Shown: piece after piece, positions 1 to 5,981 of the stretch | Position numbering within the stretch: the first letter of the stretch is position 1 | How the letters are laid out: the number at the start of each line of letters is the position of its first letter | NCBI GenBank assembly: GCA_038258425.1 | Contig: JBBSPV010000066.1 | Span: 1-11,488 of the forward strand | Direction of reading: 5' to 3' | Source: DATLGB01 sp038258425 | GTDB taxonomy: Bacteria; Actinomycetota; Thermoleophilia; Solirubrobacterales; Solirubrobacteraceae | Length of the DNA stretch: 11,488 nucleotides | Made by a program: the position numbers and the translations under genes | The notes under the pieces: model-generated | Databases searched by the model: none | Told to the model about the DNA's origin: nothing | The model's input: only the letters and a program-made list of their open reading frames with translations

Positions 1-62
1 CCGCCGCACCCGGCGAGCAGGATCAGCGCGGCCAGGAGCGGGCCGATGCCCACGCGCACCAT
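1..62 (-). CDS. Lipoprotein, N-terminus only (runs off the left edge)
   Basis: Reading leftward from an ATG at 62-60, the first 21 codons give M-V-R-V-G-I-G-P-L-L-A-A, then LILLAGC, then G-G. This is a bacterial lipoprotein signal peptide: a basic residue near the N-terminus (Arg3), a hydrophobic core, and a lipobox L-A-G-C with Cys19 as the predicted lipidation site after signal peptidase II cleavage. The mature protein would be anchored to the outer face of the membrane. The rest lies outside the window, so its function cannot be told. The gene follows hisF on the same strand after 64 bases and a small inverted repeat, so it could be the next gene of the transcript or separate. No clear Shine-Dalgarno sequence is visible. 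A TTG at 71-69 would add an extra Arg-free stretch and is the alternative start. Confidence 0.6.
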   Translation of the reverse strand, partial: MVRVGIGPLLAALILLAGCG

Positions 63-95
63 GGCGGGCAACGTACGCGAGCGGCCGGACCGACG

Positions 96-112
96 GGCGA
101 GCGCCGCTCGCC
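96..112 (-). repeat. Perfect inverted repeat just downstream of hisF
   Basis: Arms GGCGAGCG (96-103) and CGCTCGCC (105-112) are exact complements around one central base, 15 bases after the hisF stop codon. In RNA the inner pairs would open into a small loop. There is no T-run on the minus-strand 3' side, so it is at best a weak or factor-assisted terminator between the his operon and the lipoprotein gene. It could also be only a GC-rich spacer structure. Confidence 0.4.
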
Positions 113-126
113 GGCCGGCGACCGGA

Positions 127-924
127 TCACCGCGGGCGCATGGGGACGCCCGCAGCGGCGAGCGCCGCGCGGACCTCGCCGACGGCGTGGTGGCCGTCGT
201 GGAAGATCGAGGCGGCGAGGACCGCGTCGGCGCCCGCGCGGATGCCGTCGACCATGTGGCGCGGCTCGCCGACGCCACCCGACGCGATGACCGGCACCTC
301 GACGGCCCCCGCCACCGCCGCCACGAGCTCGAGGTCATATCCGTCCTGCGTGCCGTCGCGATCCATCGAGGTCAGCAGGATCTCCCCCGCACCACGTCCG
401 GCGCCCTCGCGGATCCACTCCAGCGCGTCGCGCCCGGTGGCCTTCCGGCCGCCGGCGACGACGACCTCCCAGGTCTGGCCCCGCCCGGAGGGCTCGTCCC
501 CGGCTTCGCCTCCACCGCCCGCGCGCCGCCGGGCGTCGACGGCGAGCACGACGCACTGATCGCCGAAGGTCCGCGCCATCTCCTCCAGCAGCCCGGGCCG
601 CGCGACCGCGGCGGAGTTCACCGACACCTTGTCCGCCCCGGCGTCGAGCACGGCCTGCGCGTCGCCGACGGAGCGCACGCCGCCGCCGATCGTGAAGGGG
701 ACGAAGACCTCGTCGGCCGCGCGGCGGGCGAGCTCGACGACCGTGGCCCGCTTGTCCGAGGTGGCGGTGATGTCGAGGAACACGAGCTCGTCGGCGCCCT
801 GCGCGTCGTAGTGGGCGGCGAGCTCGACGGGATCGCCGGCGTCGCGGATGTCGACGAAGCGCGTGCCCTTCACGACGCGCCCCGCGTCGACGTCCATGCA
901 CGGGATGATCCGCTTGTAGTGCAC
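127..924 (-). CDS. hisF: Imidazole glycerol phosphate synthase, cyclase subunit HisF
   Basis: HisF is the cytoplasmic (beta/alpha)8-barrel subunit that joins PRFAR with ammonia passed from HisH to make IGP and AICAR. The 265-residue product starts with a KRIIPCMDVD-like first strand and carries both catalytic aspartates at the canonical positions, Asp11 (MDVD) and Asp130 (AVDAR). Phosphate-site segments TIGGGV (about 78-83), LTSMDRDGT (184-192) and ASGGVG (214-219) are all present. The GTG at 924 is chosen because it lies just before the KRII strand. A longer open frame upstream runs into hisA and has no HisF similarity. Length is slightly above the usual 250-258 because of a Gly-rich insertion at about residues 134-150. 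It is the last recognised his gene here, 83 bases after hisA, with a potential hairpin in the gap. No good Shine-Dalgarno sequence is visible. Confidence 0.97.
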   Translation of the reverse strand: MHYKRIIPCMDVDAGRVVKGTRFVDIRDAGDPVELAAHYDAQGADELVFLDITATSDKRATVVELARRAADEVFVPFTIGGGVRSVGDAQAVLDAGADKVSVNSAAVARPGLLEEMARTFGDQCVVLAVDARRRAGGGGEAGDEPSGRGQTWEVVVAGGRKATGRDALEWIREGAGRGAGEILLTSMDRDGTQDGYDLELVAAVAGAVEVPVIASGGVGEPRHMVDGIRAGADAVLAASIFHDGHHAVGEVRAALAAAGVPMRPR

Positions 925-932
925 CGGGCGGG

Positions 933-990
933 GGAGCTTACGAGCGCGTGGTCCCCTGGACCTCGCGGCGGGTTCGACCACGTGAGCTCC
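933..990 (-). repeat. Nested inverted repeat in the hisA-hisF gap
   Basis: The minus-strand transcript between hisA and hisF can fold. An outer arm GGAGCT (990-985) pairs with AGCTCC (938-933), and an inner arm CGTGGTC (982-976) pairs with GACCACG (953-947). A smaller competing hairpin, GGTCC/GGACC at 962-958 and 954-950, uses part of the same bases. No T-run follows, so it is unlikely to be a simple terminator. It could be an RNA-processing or stabilising element, or an attenuating structure that sets HisF level relative to the upstream genes. The function is inference. Confidence 0.4.
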
Positions 991-1007
991 GCTTCCGCGA
1001 CCGCCAC

Positions 1008-1730
1008 TCAGCGCAGCGCGGCCTGGCCCTCCTGGACGGTGAAGGCCCCCTCGTAGAGGGCCTTGCCAGAGATCACCCCGGCGAGGTTGAGCAGCCGCAG
1101 GCCGGCGAGCCCGCGCAGGTCGTCGAGCGACCCGATGCCGCCGGAGTACACGAAGCGCCCGCGCACCGCGGTCGCGACGGCGCGCACGTCGTCGAGGGAC
1201 GGGCCCTCGAGCATCCCGTCGCGGTCGGCGTCGGTGTAGACGAACTTGCGCACCCCTCGGTCCTGCAGCGCGACGATCGCGTCCGTGGCCGGCAGCTGCG
1301 TGGTCTCCGTCCAGCCCGCGGTGGCCACGCGGCCGCCGCGCACGTCGACGGCGACCACGACCTGGCCGCCGAAGCGCCCGACGCACTCGTCGAGGAGGTC
1401 GAGGTCGCGGAACGCCGCCGTGCCGAGGATGACCCGGTGCGCGCCGGCCTCCAGCGCCGCCTCGACGGCCGCCACGGAGCGCAGGCCGCCGCCGTACTGG
1501 ACCGGGCGCCCCGTCTGCTCGCAGATCGCCGCGAGGTGCTCGAGCGAACGCGGCTCTCCGGACCGGGCGCCGTCGAGGTCGACGACGTGCAACCAGCGGG
1601 CGCCGGCCTCGACCCAGTCGCGCGCGGCCTGAAGCGGCGTGTCGGCGTAGATCGTCTCGTCCTCGAAGCGGCCCTGGCGCAGCCGCACCGCCTTGCCGCC
1701 CCGGATGTCGATCGCCGGGTAGAGGATCAC
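1008..1730 (-). CDS. hisA: ProFAR isomerase HisA
   Basis: HisA is the (beta/alpha)8-barrel Amadori isomerase that converts ProFAR to PRFAR, the step before HisHF. The 240-residue protein opens with LYPAIDIRGG, placing the catalytic Asp at residue 8. The second catalytic Asp is at about 129 (AVAVDVRGG region), followed by the TAGWTE loop with Trp140. Phosphate-binding segments YGGGLRS (79-85) and YSGGIGS (195-201) are intact. The TDADRDGM segment (166-173) looks like ordinary HisA. Some actinobacteria use a bifunctional HisA/TrpF enzyme called PriA. The sequence looks more like monofunctional HisA, but I cannot exclude TrpF activity. The start is a GTG at 1730, 22 bases after the hisH stop. 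Confidence 0.96.
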   Translation of the reverse strand: MILYPAIDIRGGKAVRLRQGRFEDETIYADTPLQAARDWVEAGARWLHVVDLDGARSGEPRSLEHLAAICEQTGRPVQYGGGLRSVAAVEAALEAGAHRVILGTAAFRDLDLLDECVGRFGGQVVVAVDVRGGRVATAGWTETTQLPATDAIVALQDRGVRKFVYTDADRDGMLEGPSLDDVRAVATAVRGRFVYSGGIGSLDDLRGLAGLRLLNLAGVISGKALYEGAFTVQEGQAALR

Positions 1731-1752
1731 TGCTCGCCGGCTCGCACGTTGG

Positions 1753-2430
1753 TCACAGAGACCGCGCCCAGGGGGCGCTTCGCCCCCTTCCGGGTGCGGC
1801 CGAGGCCATCCCCGCCCGCCCGGGCGCGCAGATGGCGGCGAAGTTCGCCAGCAGCGCGAGGCCGTCGCGCGAGGACTTCTCCGGGTGGAACTGACAGCCG
1901 AAGACCGTGCCGCGCTCGACGATGGACGGGAAGACCTCCCCGTACTCGGCCGTCCCCACCACGTCGTCGGCCTCGGCCGGCCGGCAGACGAGCGAGTGCA
2001 CGTGGTAGAAGGCCGCCGCCGTACCCAACCCGTCCGTCAGCCGCGCGGGGCGGCGCACGGTCACGAGGCTCCAGCCGATGTGGGGCAGCCGCGCTCCCCC
2101 CGTCTGCAGGTAGGTCACGTCGCCGGGCAGCAGCCCCAGCCCGGCCGCGCCCGCGTGCTCCGTGGAGGAGTCGAAGAGCAGCTGCATGCCGAGGCAGACG
2201 CCGAGCAGGGGGACGCCGGCGGCGGCGCGCTCGCGCAGCAGCTCGCCGAGGCCGAGCCCCTCCAGGCGCTCCATCGCCGCCGGGAAGGCGCCGACGCCCG
2301 GCAGCACGAGGCCGTCCGCGGACCGCAGGGTCGCGGGGTCGCGGGTGATCTCGGCCCGGGCGCCGACATGCTCGAGCGCCTTCTCCACGCTGCGCCGGTT
2401 GCCCATCCCGTAGTCGACGACGGCGATCAC
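1753..2430 (-). CDS. hisH: Imidazole glycerol phosphate synthase, glutaminase subunit HisH
   Basis: HisH is a class I (triad) glutamine amidotransferase that hydrolyses glutamine and channels ammonia into HisF. The 225-residue product begins VIAVVDYGMGN, a typical HisH first strand. It has the nucleophile Cys79 in GVCLGMQ and the His182/Glu184 pair in QFHPEKS. The P-G-V-G-A-F segment (44-49) matches the oxyanion-strand region, and HVHS (143-146) is also family-typical. The start is a GTG at 2430 that overlaps the hisB TGA as GTGA, which argues against longer upstream starts. After the last helix (LLANFAAI) there is an extra low-complexity tail of about 25 residues rich in Ala, Gly and Arg that most HisH proteins lack. 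It probably has no catalytic role. Confidence 0.96.
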   Translation of the reverse strand: MIAVVDYGMGNRRSVEKALEHVGARAEITRDPATLRSADGLVLPGVGAFPAAMERLEGLGLGELLRERAAAGVPLLGVCLGMQLLFDSSTEHAGAAGLGLLPGDVTYLQTGGARLPHIGWSLVTVRRPARLTDGLGTAAAFYHVHSLVCRPAEADDVVGTAEYGEVFPSIVERGTVFGCQFHPEKSSRDGLALLANFAAICAPGRAGMASAAPGRGRSAPWARSL

Positions 2431-3020
2431 GTCAGCGTGCCCTTGGTGGACGGGACGCCGGTCTCGTCGGGGTCCATGGCGACGGCGACGTGCAGGGCCC
2501 GGGCCACGGCCTTGAAGCACGCCTCGATCATGTGGTGGGCGTTACCGCCGGCCTGCAGCTCGACGTGGAGCGTGAGCCGCCCGCTGGAGGCCACGGCGCG
2601 GAAGAACTCCTCGGCGGCCTCGTGCTCGAAGCCGGCGATGTCGCCCGGCGGCAGCGGCAGACCCGCCCACACACACAGCGGCCGGCCGGACAGGTCGAGC
2701 GCGGCGGCCGCGCGCGCCTCGTCCATCGGCACGACGGCGTGGCCGTAGCGCCGGATCCCGGCGCGGTCGCCCAGCGCCCGGTCGAGCGCCTGACCGAGGA
2801 CGATGCCCGTGTCCTCGACCGTGTGGTGGGCACCCGTGGCCAGGTCGCCCTCCACGGTCACGTCGAGGTCGAGCCGGCCATGGCGGGCCAGCAGGTCGAG
2901 CATGTGGTCGAGGAAGCCGACGCCGGTGCTGCGCCGGCCGGCGCCCGAGCCGTCCAGGCCGAGGCCGAGGGTCACGTCGGTCTCCCCCGTGCGGCGGCTG
3001 ATCTCGGCGGTGCGGGTCAT
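2427..3020 (-). CDS. hisB: Imidazoleglycerol-phosphate dehydratase HisB
   Basis: This is the monofunctional manganese-dependent dehydratase that converts IGP to imidazole acetol phosphate. The 197-residue length fits the single-domain form, not the enterobacterial fusion with histidinol-phosphatase. Metal and substrate residues are present in order: FLDHML (36-41), His48, HHTVED (65-70), FEHE (131-134) with EEFFRA (137-142), and NAHHMIE (160-166). The protein ends STKGTLT, the usual family C-terminus. The ATG at 3020 overlaps the hisD stop as ATGA, and the stop overlaps the hisH GTG, so it sits inside a translationally coupled block. Confidence 0.97.
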   Translation of the reverse strand: MTRTAEISRRTGETDVTLGLGLDGSGAGRRSTGVGFLDHMLDLLARHGRLDLDVTVEGDLATGAHHTVEDTGIVLGQALDRALGDRAGIRRYGHAVVPMDEARAAAALDLSGRPLCVWAGLPLPPGDIAGFEHEAAEEFFRAVASSGRLTLHVELQAGGNAHHMIEACFKAVARALHVAVAMDPDETGVPSTKGTLT

Positions 3021-4249
3021 GTGGGCCCCAATCTGTACTCCATGGACGCGGCGTGGGCCTCGAAGCCCTCAGCTCGTGCCAGGGCCGCGCCCGCCGGCGC
3101 GAGGGCGGCGGCCGCCTCCGGCGGGATGCGGACCTCGGTCATCGTGCGCAGGAAGTGCCGGACACCGAGCCCGGACGCGAAGCGGGCCGCACCTTCCGTG
3201 GGCAGCACGTGGTTCGAGCCCGCGACGTAGTCGCCGAACGCCGTCCCGGCCGCCGCGCCGACGAACACGCAGCCCGCCGCGCGCACCCGCGGCGCCAGCG
3301 CTTCCGCATCGGCGCCCATGAGCTGCAGGTGCTCGGGCGCGAAGGCCTCCGCCAGCGCGAGCGCCACGTCCGGGGCGGGCACGTCGACGAGCGCGAGCAG
3401 CGCCGGCTCGGGGTCGCCGCAGCGCTCGGCGACCGTGTCGAGCAGCGTCGCGTCCGGCGAGCACACCAGGACGGCCGAACCCGCGCCGTGCTCGGCCTGG
3501 CCCAGCGCGTCGGCGGCGACGGCCAGCGGATCGGCGCCCGCCGTGGCCAGGAGGACGAGGTCGCTCGGACCGGCGAAGCCGTCGATGCCGACGCGCCCGG
3601 CGAGCTGGCGCTTGGCCTCCTGGGCGTGCAGGCCGCCCGGCCCGACGATGACGTCCACGGGCGCGACGGTCTCCGTCCCGTGGGCGAGCGCGGCGATCGC
3701 CTGCGCCCCACCCATGGCGTAGACCGCGTCGGCGCCCGCCAGCGCGCAGGCGGCGACCATCACCGGGTGCGTGGCGCAGGCGACGACCTCCTGCACCCCG
3801 GCCGCGCGCGCCGTGGCGACGCCCATGACGATCGACGACGGGTACGGGGCCTGCCCGCCCGGCGCGTAGACCGCGGCCCGGCCCACGGGGACCTCGCGGA
3901 CGACGACCTCCTGGCCCTGGGGCAGCGTGAGCGCCCGGTCGCCGGTCAGCGACGCGCGGGCGACGGCGCCGACGTTCTCCAGCGCGAGCTGCAGCGCCGC
4001 CCGCACGTCGACGCCGAGCGCGTCGACCGCCGTGTCGAGCTCGGCGGCCGGCACGCGCAGCGGGAGGTGGCCGCCGCCGAAGCGCCGCTCGAGCTCGAGC
4101 ACCGCCTCGTCGCCCCCCTCGCGGACCGCGGCGATCACCTCGCGCACCGCGTCCGCCACGGAGGCGCCGGCCGGCACCCGGGCGCGCAGCCGTCCCGCCG
4201 CCGCGACCGCCCCGGCGGCGTCGGCGACCGCGAGCCGCTCAACCGCCAC
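3017..4249 (-). CDS. hisD: Histidinol dehydrogenase HisD
   Basis: HisD is a zinc- and NAD-dependent enzyme that performs the last two oxidations, from L-histidinol to L-histidine. The 410-residue protein has YAPGGQAPYPSS (128-139) and MGGAQAIAALAHGT (179-192), both strongly conserved. Predicted zinc ligands Gln251 and His254 lie in GQAEHGAGS. The catalytic pair Glu306/His307 lies in FAPEHLQL, GDYVAGSNHVLPT spans 339-351, and a C-terminal ligand His399 lies in FEAHA. One departure is GPGG at 203-206, where the family usually has GPGN. The start is a GTG at 4249 that overlaps the end of hisG by 11 bases. The downstream overlap with hisB is ATGA. Confidence 0.97.
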   Translation of the reverse strand: MAVERLAVADAAGAVAAAGRLRARVPAGASVADAVREVIAAVREGGDEAVLELERRFGGGHLPLRVPAAELDTAVDALGVDVRAALQLALENVGAVARASLTGDRALTLPQGQEVVVREVPVGRAAVYAPGGQAPYPSSIVMGVATARAAGVQEVVACATHPVMVAACALAGADAVYAMGGAQAIAALAHGTETVAPVDVIVGPGGLHAQEAKRQLAGRVGIDGFAGPSDLVLLATAGADPLAVAADALGQAEHGAGSAVLVCSPDATLLDTVAERCGDPEPALLALVDVPAPDVALALAEAFAPEHLQLMGADAEALAPRVRAAGCVFVGAAAGTAFGDYVAGSNHVLPTEGAARFASGLGVRHFLRTMTEVRIPPEAAAALAPAGAALARAEGFEAHAASMEYRLGPT

Positions 4250-4868
4250 GCAGGCGCTCCAGCAGGGCGTCGACGTCCGCCGCGCGGGTGCGGTAGGCGA
4301 CCGGGTTGGCGATCAGCCGGGCGGTGGAGCGGAAGAGCTCCTCGCGCACGACCAGGCCGTTCTCGCGCAGCGTGGTGCCGGTCTGGGTGAGGTCGACGAT
4401 CCCCTCCGCCAGGCCGGTGAGCGGCGCGAGCTCGACGGAGCCCTTGACCTCGACGAGCTCGACCTGGCGGCCCGTCGCCTCGAAGTGGCGCCGGGCGCTG
4501 TGGACGTACTTCGTCGCGATCCGCATCACGCCGAGGCGGCGCAGGGCGGCCGCGGCGGGGTCGTCGCCGGCCTCCGTGGCGAAGACCATGGTCGTCGGAC
4601 CGAAGCCGAGGTCGAGCAGCTCGACCACCGCGCGGCCGGCCTGCTCGCGCAGGACGTCCTTGCCGGTGATGCCGAGGTCGGCGGCGCCCGCCTCGACGTA
4701 CGTCGGCACGTCCGAGGGCCGCATGGTGACGATGCCCTGGTCGGCGAACAGCAGCTTGCGGTCGTTGGCGCGCACCTCGCCAGTGTCCAGGCCGACGCGG
4801 TCGAGGACGTCGAGGGCCTCGGCGAACAGCACGCCGCGCGGGACGGCGAGGCGCAGCGGCGGGCTCAC
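4239..4868 (-). CDS. hisG: ATP phosphoribosyltransferase, short-form catalytic subunit HisG
   Basis: HisG catalyses the first committed step, ATP + PRPP to phosphoribosyl-ATP. At 209 residues it is the short form (HisG-S), which lacks the C-terminal histidine-binding domain of the roughly 290-residue long form and needs HisZ to form an active, feedback-controlled complex. The N-terminus RLAVPRGVL matches the family start. TMRPSDVPTYV (48-58) and DLGITGKD (64-71) fit the substrate domain. The PRPP loop is DLTQTGTTLREN (159-170). The GTG at 4868 overlaps the hisZ TGA as GTGA, which is the reason for choosing this start. Adjacent hisZ confirms the short-form assignment. Confidence 0.97.
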   Translation of the reverse strand: MSPPLRLAVPRGVLFAEALDVLDRVGLDTGEVRANDRKLLFADQGIVTMRPSDVPTYVEAGAADLGITGKDVLREQAGRAVVELLDLGFGPTTMVFATEAGDDPAAAALRRLGVMRIATKYVHSARRHFEATGRQVELVEVKGSVELAPLTGLAEGIVDLTQTGTTLRENGLVVREELFRSTARLIANPVAYRTRAADVDALLERLRGG

Positions 4869-5800
4869 GCCCGCTCCCCGACGAGCGCGCCGTGCACGCG
4901 CGCGACGTCGAGCGTCCAGCCGACGGCGGGCAGGGGGCGGCCGAAGCGCCCGAGCAGCTCGTCGTAGCGCCCGCCGCCGCCGAGTGGCACGCCGCTGGCC
5001 GGGTCGAGGACCTCGAAGATCGCCCCGGTGTAGTAGCCGAGGTCACGCAGCAGCCCGAGGTCGAAGATCACCCGGGCCCGGACGTCGGCGGGCAGCAGCG
5101 CGTGGACCTCGCGCAGGCCGGTCGCGACGGCACCCGCACGATCGAGGACCTCCGGCCCGCCGCGCAGCTGCGGCACCTCCAGCAGCGCCTGCGGTGCGCC
5201 GAGGGCTCGAACCTCGCGCTCGAGGCCGACGAGGTCGCGGGTGACGAGCTCGTGCAGCAGGCGCTCGCGCCCCTCGGGCGCCACCCCGGCCGCGTCGAGC
5301 AGCCCGGGGAACAGCCGCGCGCTGCCGAGCGCGATCCGGTGGCCGGCGAGCCCCGCCGCGTCCAGGGCGCGCACGCAGGTCACGATCGCCTCCGCCGTCC
5401 CGTCGGGGCCGCCCGCGCCGACGAGCTCGACGCCGGCCTGCAGCTGCTCGCGCGCCTCGCCCCGCTGGGGGCGGACGGCCCGGTACGCGCGCTGGACGTA
5501 GCACAGGCGCAGGGGCGCGTCGAGGTCCGCGTAGCGCGTGGCGACGACGCGCGCGATCGGGATCGTCATGTCCGAGCGCAGGACGAGCACCTCGCCCGAG
5601 TCGTCCACCAGGCGGTAGGCGGGCCGGCCGAGGTCGGCGTCGCCCGTGCGCAGGACGGACTCGTGCTCCAGGGCCGGGGTGTAGATCTCCCCGTAGCCGG
5701 CGGCGTCGAGCACCCCGCGCATCGCCTCGGTGATCGCACGCAGCTCACGCATCTCGTCGGGCAGGACGTCGCGCGTGCCGCTGGGGACGGGGTGCATCAC
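4865..5800 (-). CDS. hisZ: ATP phosphoribosyltransferase regulatory subunit HisZ
   Basis: HisZ is a catalytically inactive relative of histidyl-tRNA synthetase that assembles with short HisG and provides activation and histidine feedback inhibition. The 311-residue protein covers only the class II synthetase core. Motif 1 is near SGTRDVLPDE (7-16), motif 2 covers LRSDMTIPIARVVATRYA and the following CYVQRAYR, and LGYYTG is the histidine-site loop. Motif 3 is GGGGRYDELLGRFG. There is no C-terminal anticodon-binding domain, and its place in front of hisG rules out hisS. Two adjacent starts are possible, GTG at 5800 and ATG at 5797. No Shine-Dalgarno sequence is present, and a TATCCT box ends seven bases before the GTG, suggesting a leaderless mRNA. 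It is the first gene of the operon. Confidence 0.95.
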   Translation of the reverse strand: MMHPVPSGTRDVLPDEMRELRAITEAMRGVLDAAGYGEIYTPALEHESVLRTGDADLGRPAYRLVDDSGEVLVLRSDMTIPIARVVATRYADLDAPLRLCYVQRAYRAVRPQRGEAREQLQAGVELVGAGGPDGTAEAIVTCVRALDAAGLAGHRIALGSARLFPGLLDAAGVAPEGRERLLHELVTRDLVGLEREVRALGAPQALLEVPQLRGGPEVLDRAGAVATGLREVHALLPADVRARVIFDLGLLRDLGYYTGAIFEVLDPASGVPLGGGGRYDELLGRFGRPLPAVGWTLDVARVHGALVGERA

Positions 5801-5807
5801 CGCGCGC

Positions 5808-5826
5808 AGGATACGGTCCGCGGACC
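5808..5826 (-). promoter_or_regulatory. Candidate hisZ (his operon) promoter with overlapping palindrome
   Basis: On the minus strand TATCCT (5813-5808) matches the TAnnnT -10 consensus and is followed by exactly seven bases before the hisZ GTG, so transcription could begin at the start codon. Immediately upstream, GGTCCG (5826-5821) and CGGACC (5820-5815) form a perfect 12-base palindrome within the region RNA polymerase would cover. That is a plausible operator position. No convincing -35 hexamer is visible at a 16-19 base spacing. Only the -10 and the palindrome are seen; the regulator is unknown. Confidence 0.45.
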
Positions 5827-5846
5827 AGGCTCGGCCTGCCCGTCCT

Positions 5847-5868
5847 GCTCGCCGCGGCCGCGGCGAGC
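5847..5868. repeat. Perfect 22-base palindrome upstream of hisZ
   Basis: The left arm GCTCGCCGCGG (5847-5857) is exactly complementary to the right arm CCGCGGCGAGC (5858-5868), with no central spacer. Its centre lies about 57 bases before the hisZ GTG and about 114 bases past the murA stop. It could be a protein-binding site upstream of the his promoter. As RNA it would fold only with the middle bases open. There is no T-run on either side, so termination is less likely. Confidence 0.4.
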
Positions 5869-5954
5869 GATGCCGCCGACGCGCCCTGCACGCTCACCGT
5901 CCGCGCCTTTCGCCACTCGGAGGGCGGAGCATGACCCGCCTGGCCATCCGCCCC

Positions 5955-5981
5955 GGCGGCCGCTGAGCGCCGGCGGCCGCC
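5955..5981 (-). terminator. Repeated GCGGCCGC palindromes after murA
   Basis: The 8-base palindrome GCGGCCGC occurs at 5956-5963 and again at 5973-5980, directly after the murA stop codon. The two copies are direct repeats and also complementary to each other, so the murA transcript can form a GC stem of at least eight pairs around a nine-base loop. No T-run follows, so factor-independent termination is unproven. The position between murA and the his operon makes a termination role reasonable. Confidence 0.35.

Noticed and set aside
46..1056. Long plus-strand open frame opposite hisF
   Set aside because: Arg/Asp/Gly-rich shadow of the hisF coding strand, typical of GC-rich DNA; no domain and no start signal.
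948..4390. Long plus-strand open frames across hisA, hisH, hisB and hisD
   Set aside because: They mirror well-conserved minus-strand enzymes and read as low-complexity Arg/Ala/Pro text.
5791..5933. Plus-strand frame with an Ala-rich hydrophobic stretch resembling a signal peptide
   Set aside because: No start codon in frame before the hydrophobic part; the Ala run is the 22-base palindrome read as codons.
5931..5966. Eleven-codon plus-strand ORF with a GGAGGGCGGAGC-ATG start
   Set aside because: It has a good ribosome-binding site, but it is tiny, ends in the murA terminator palindrome and resembles nothing known; not enough to call.
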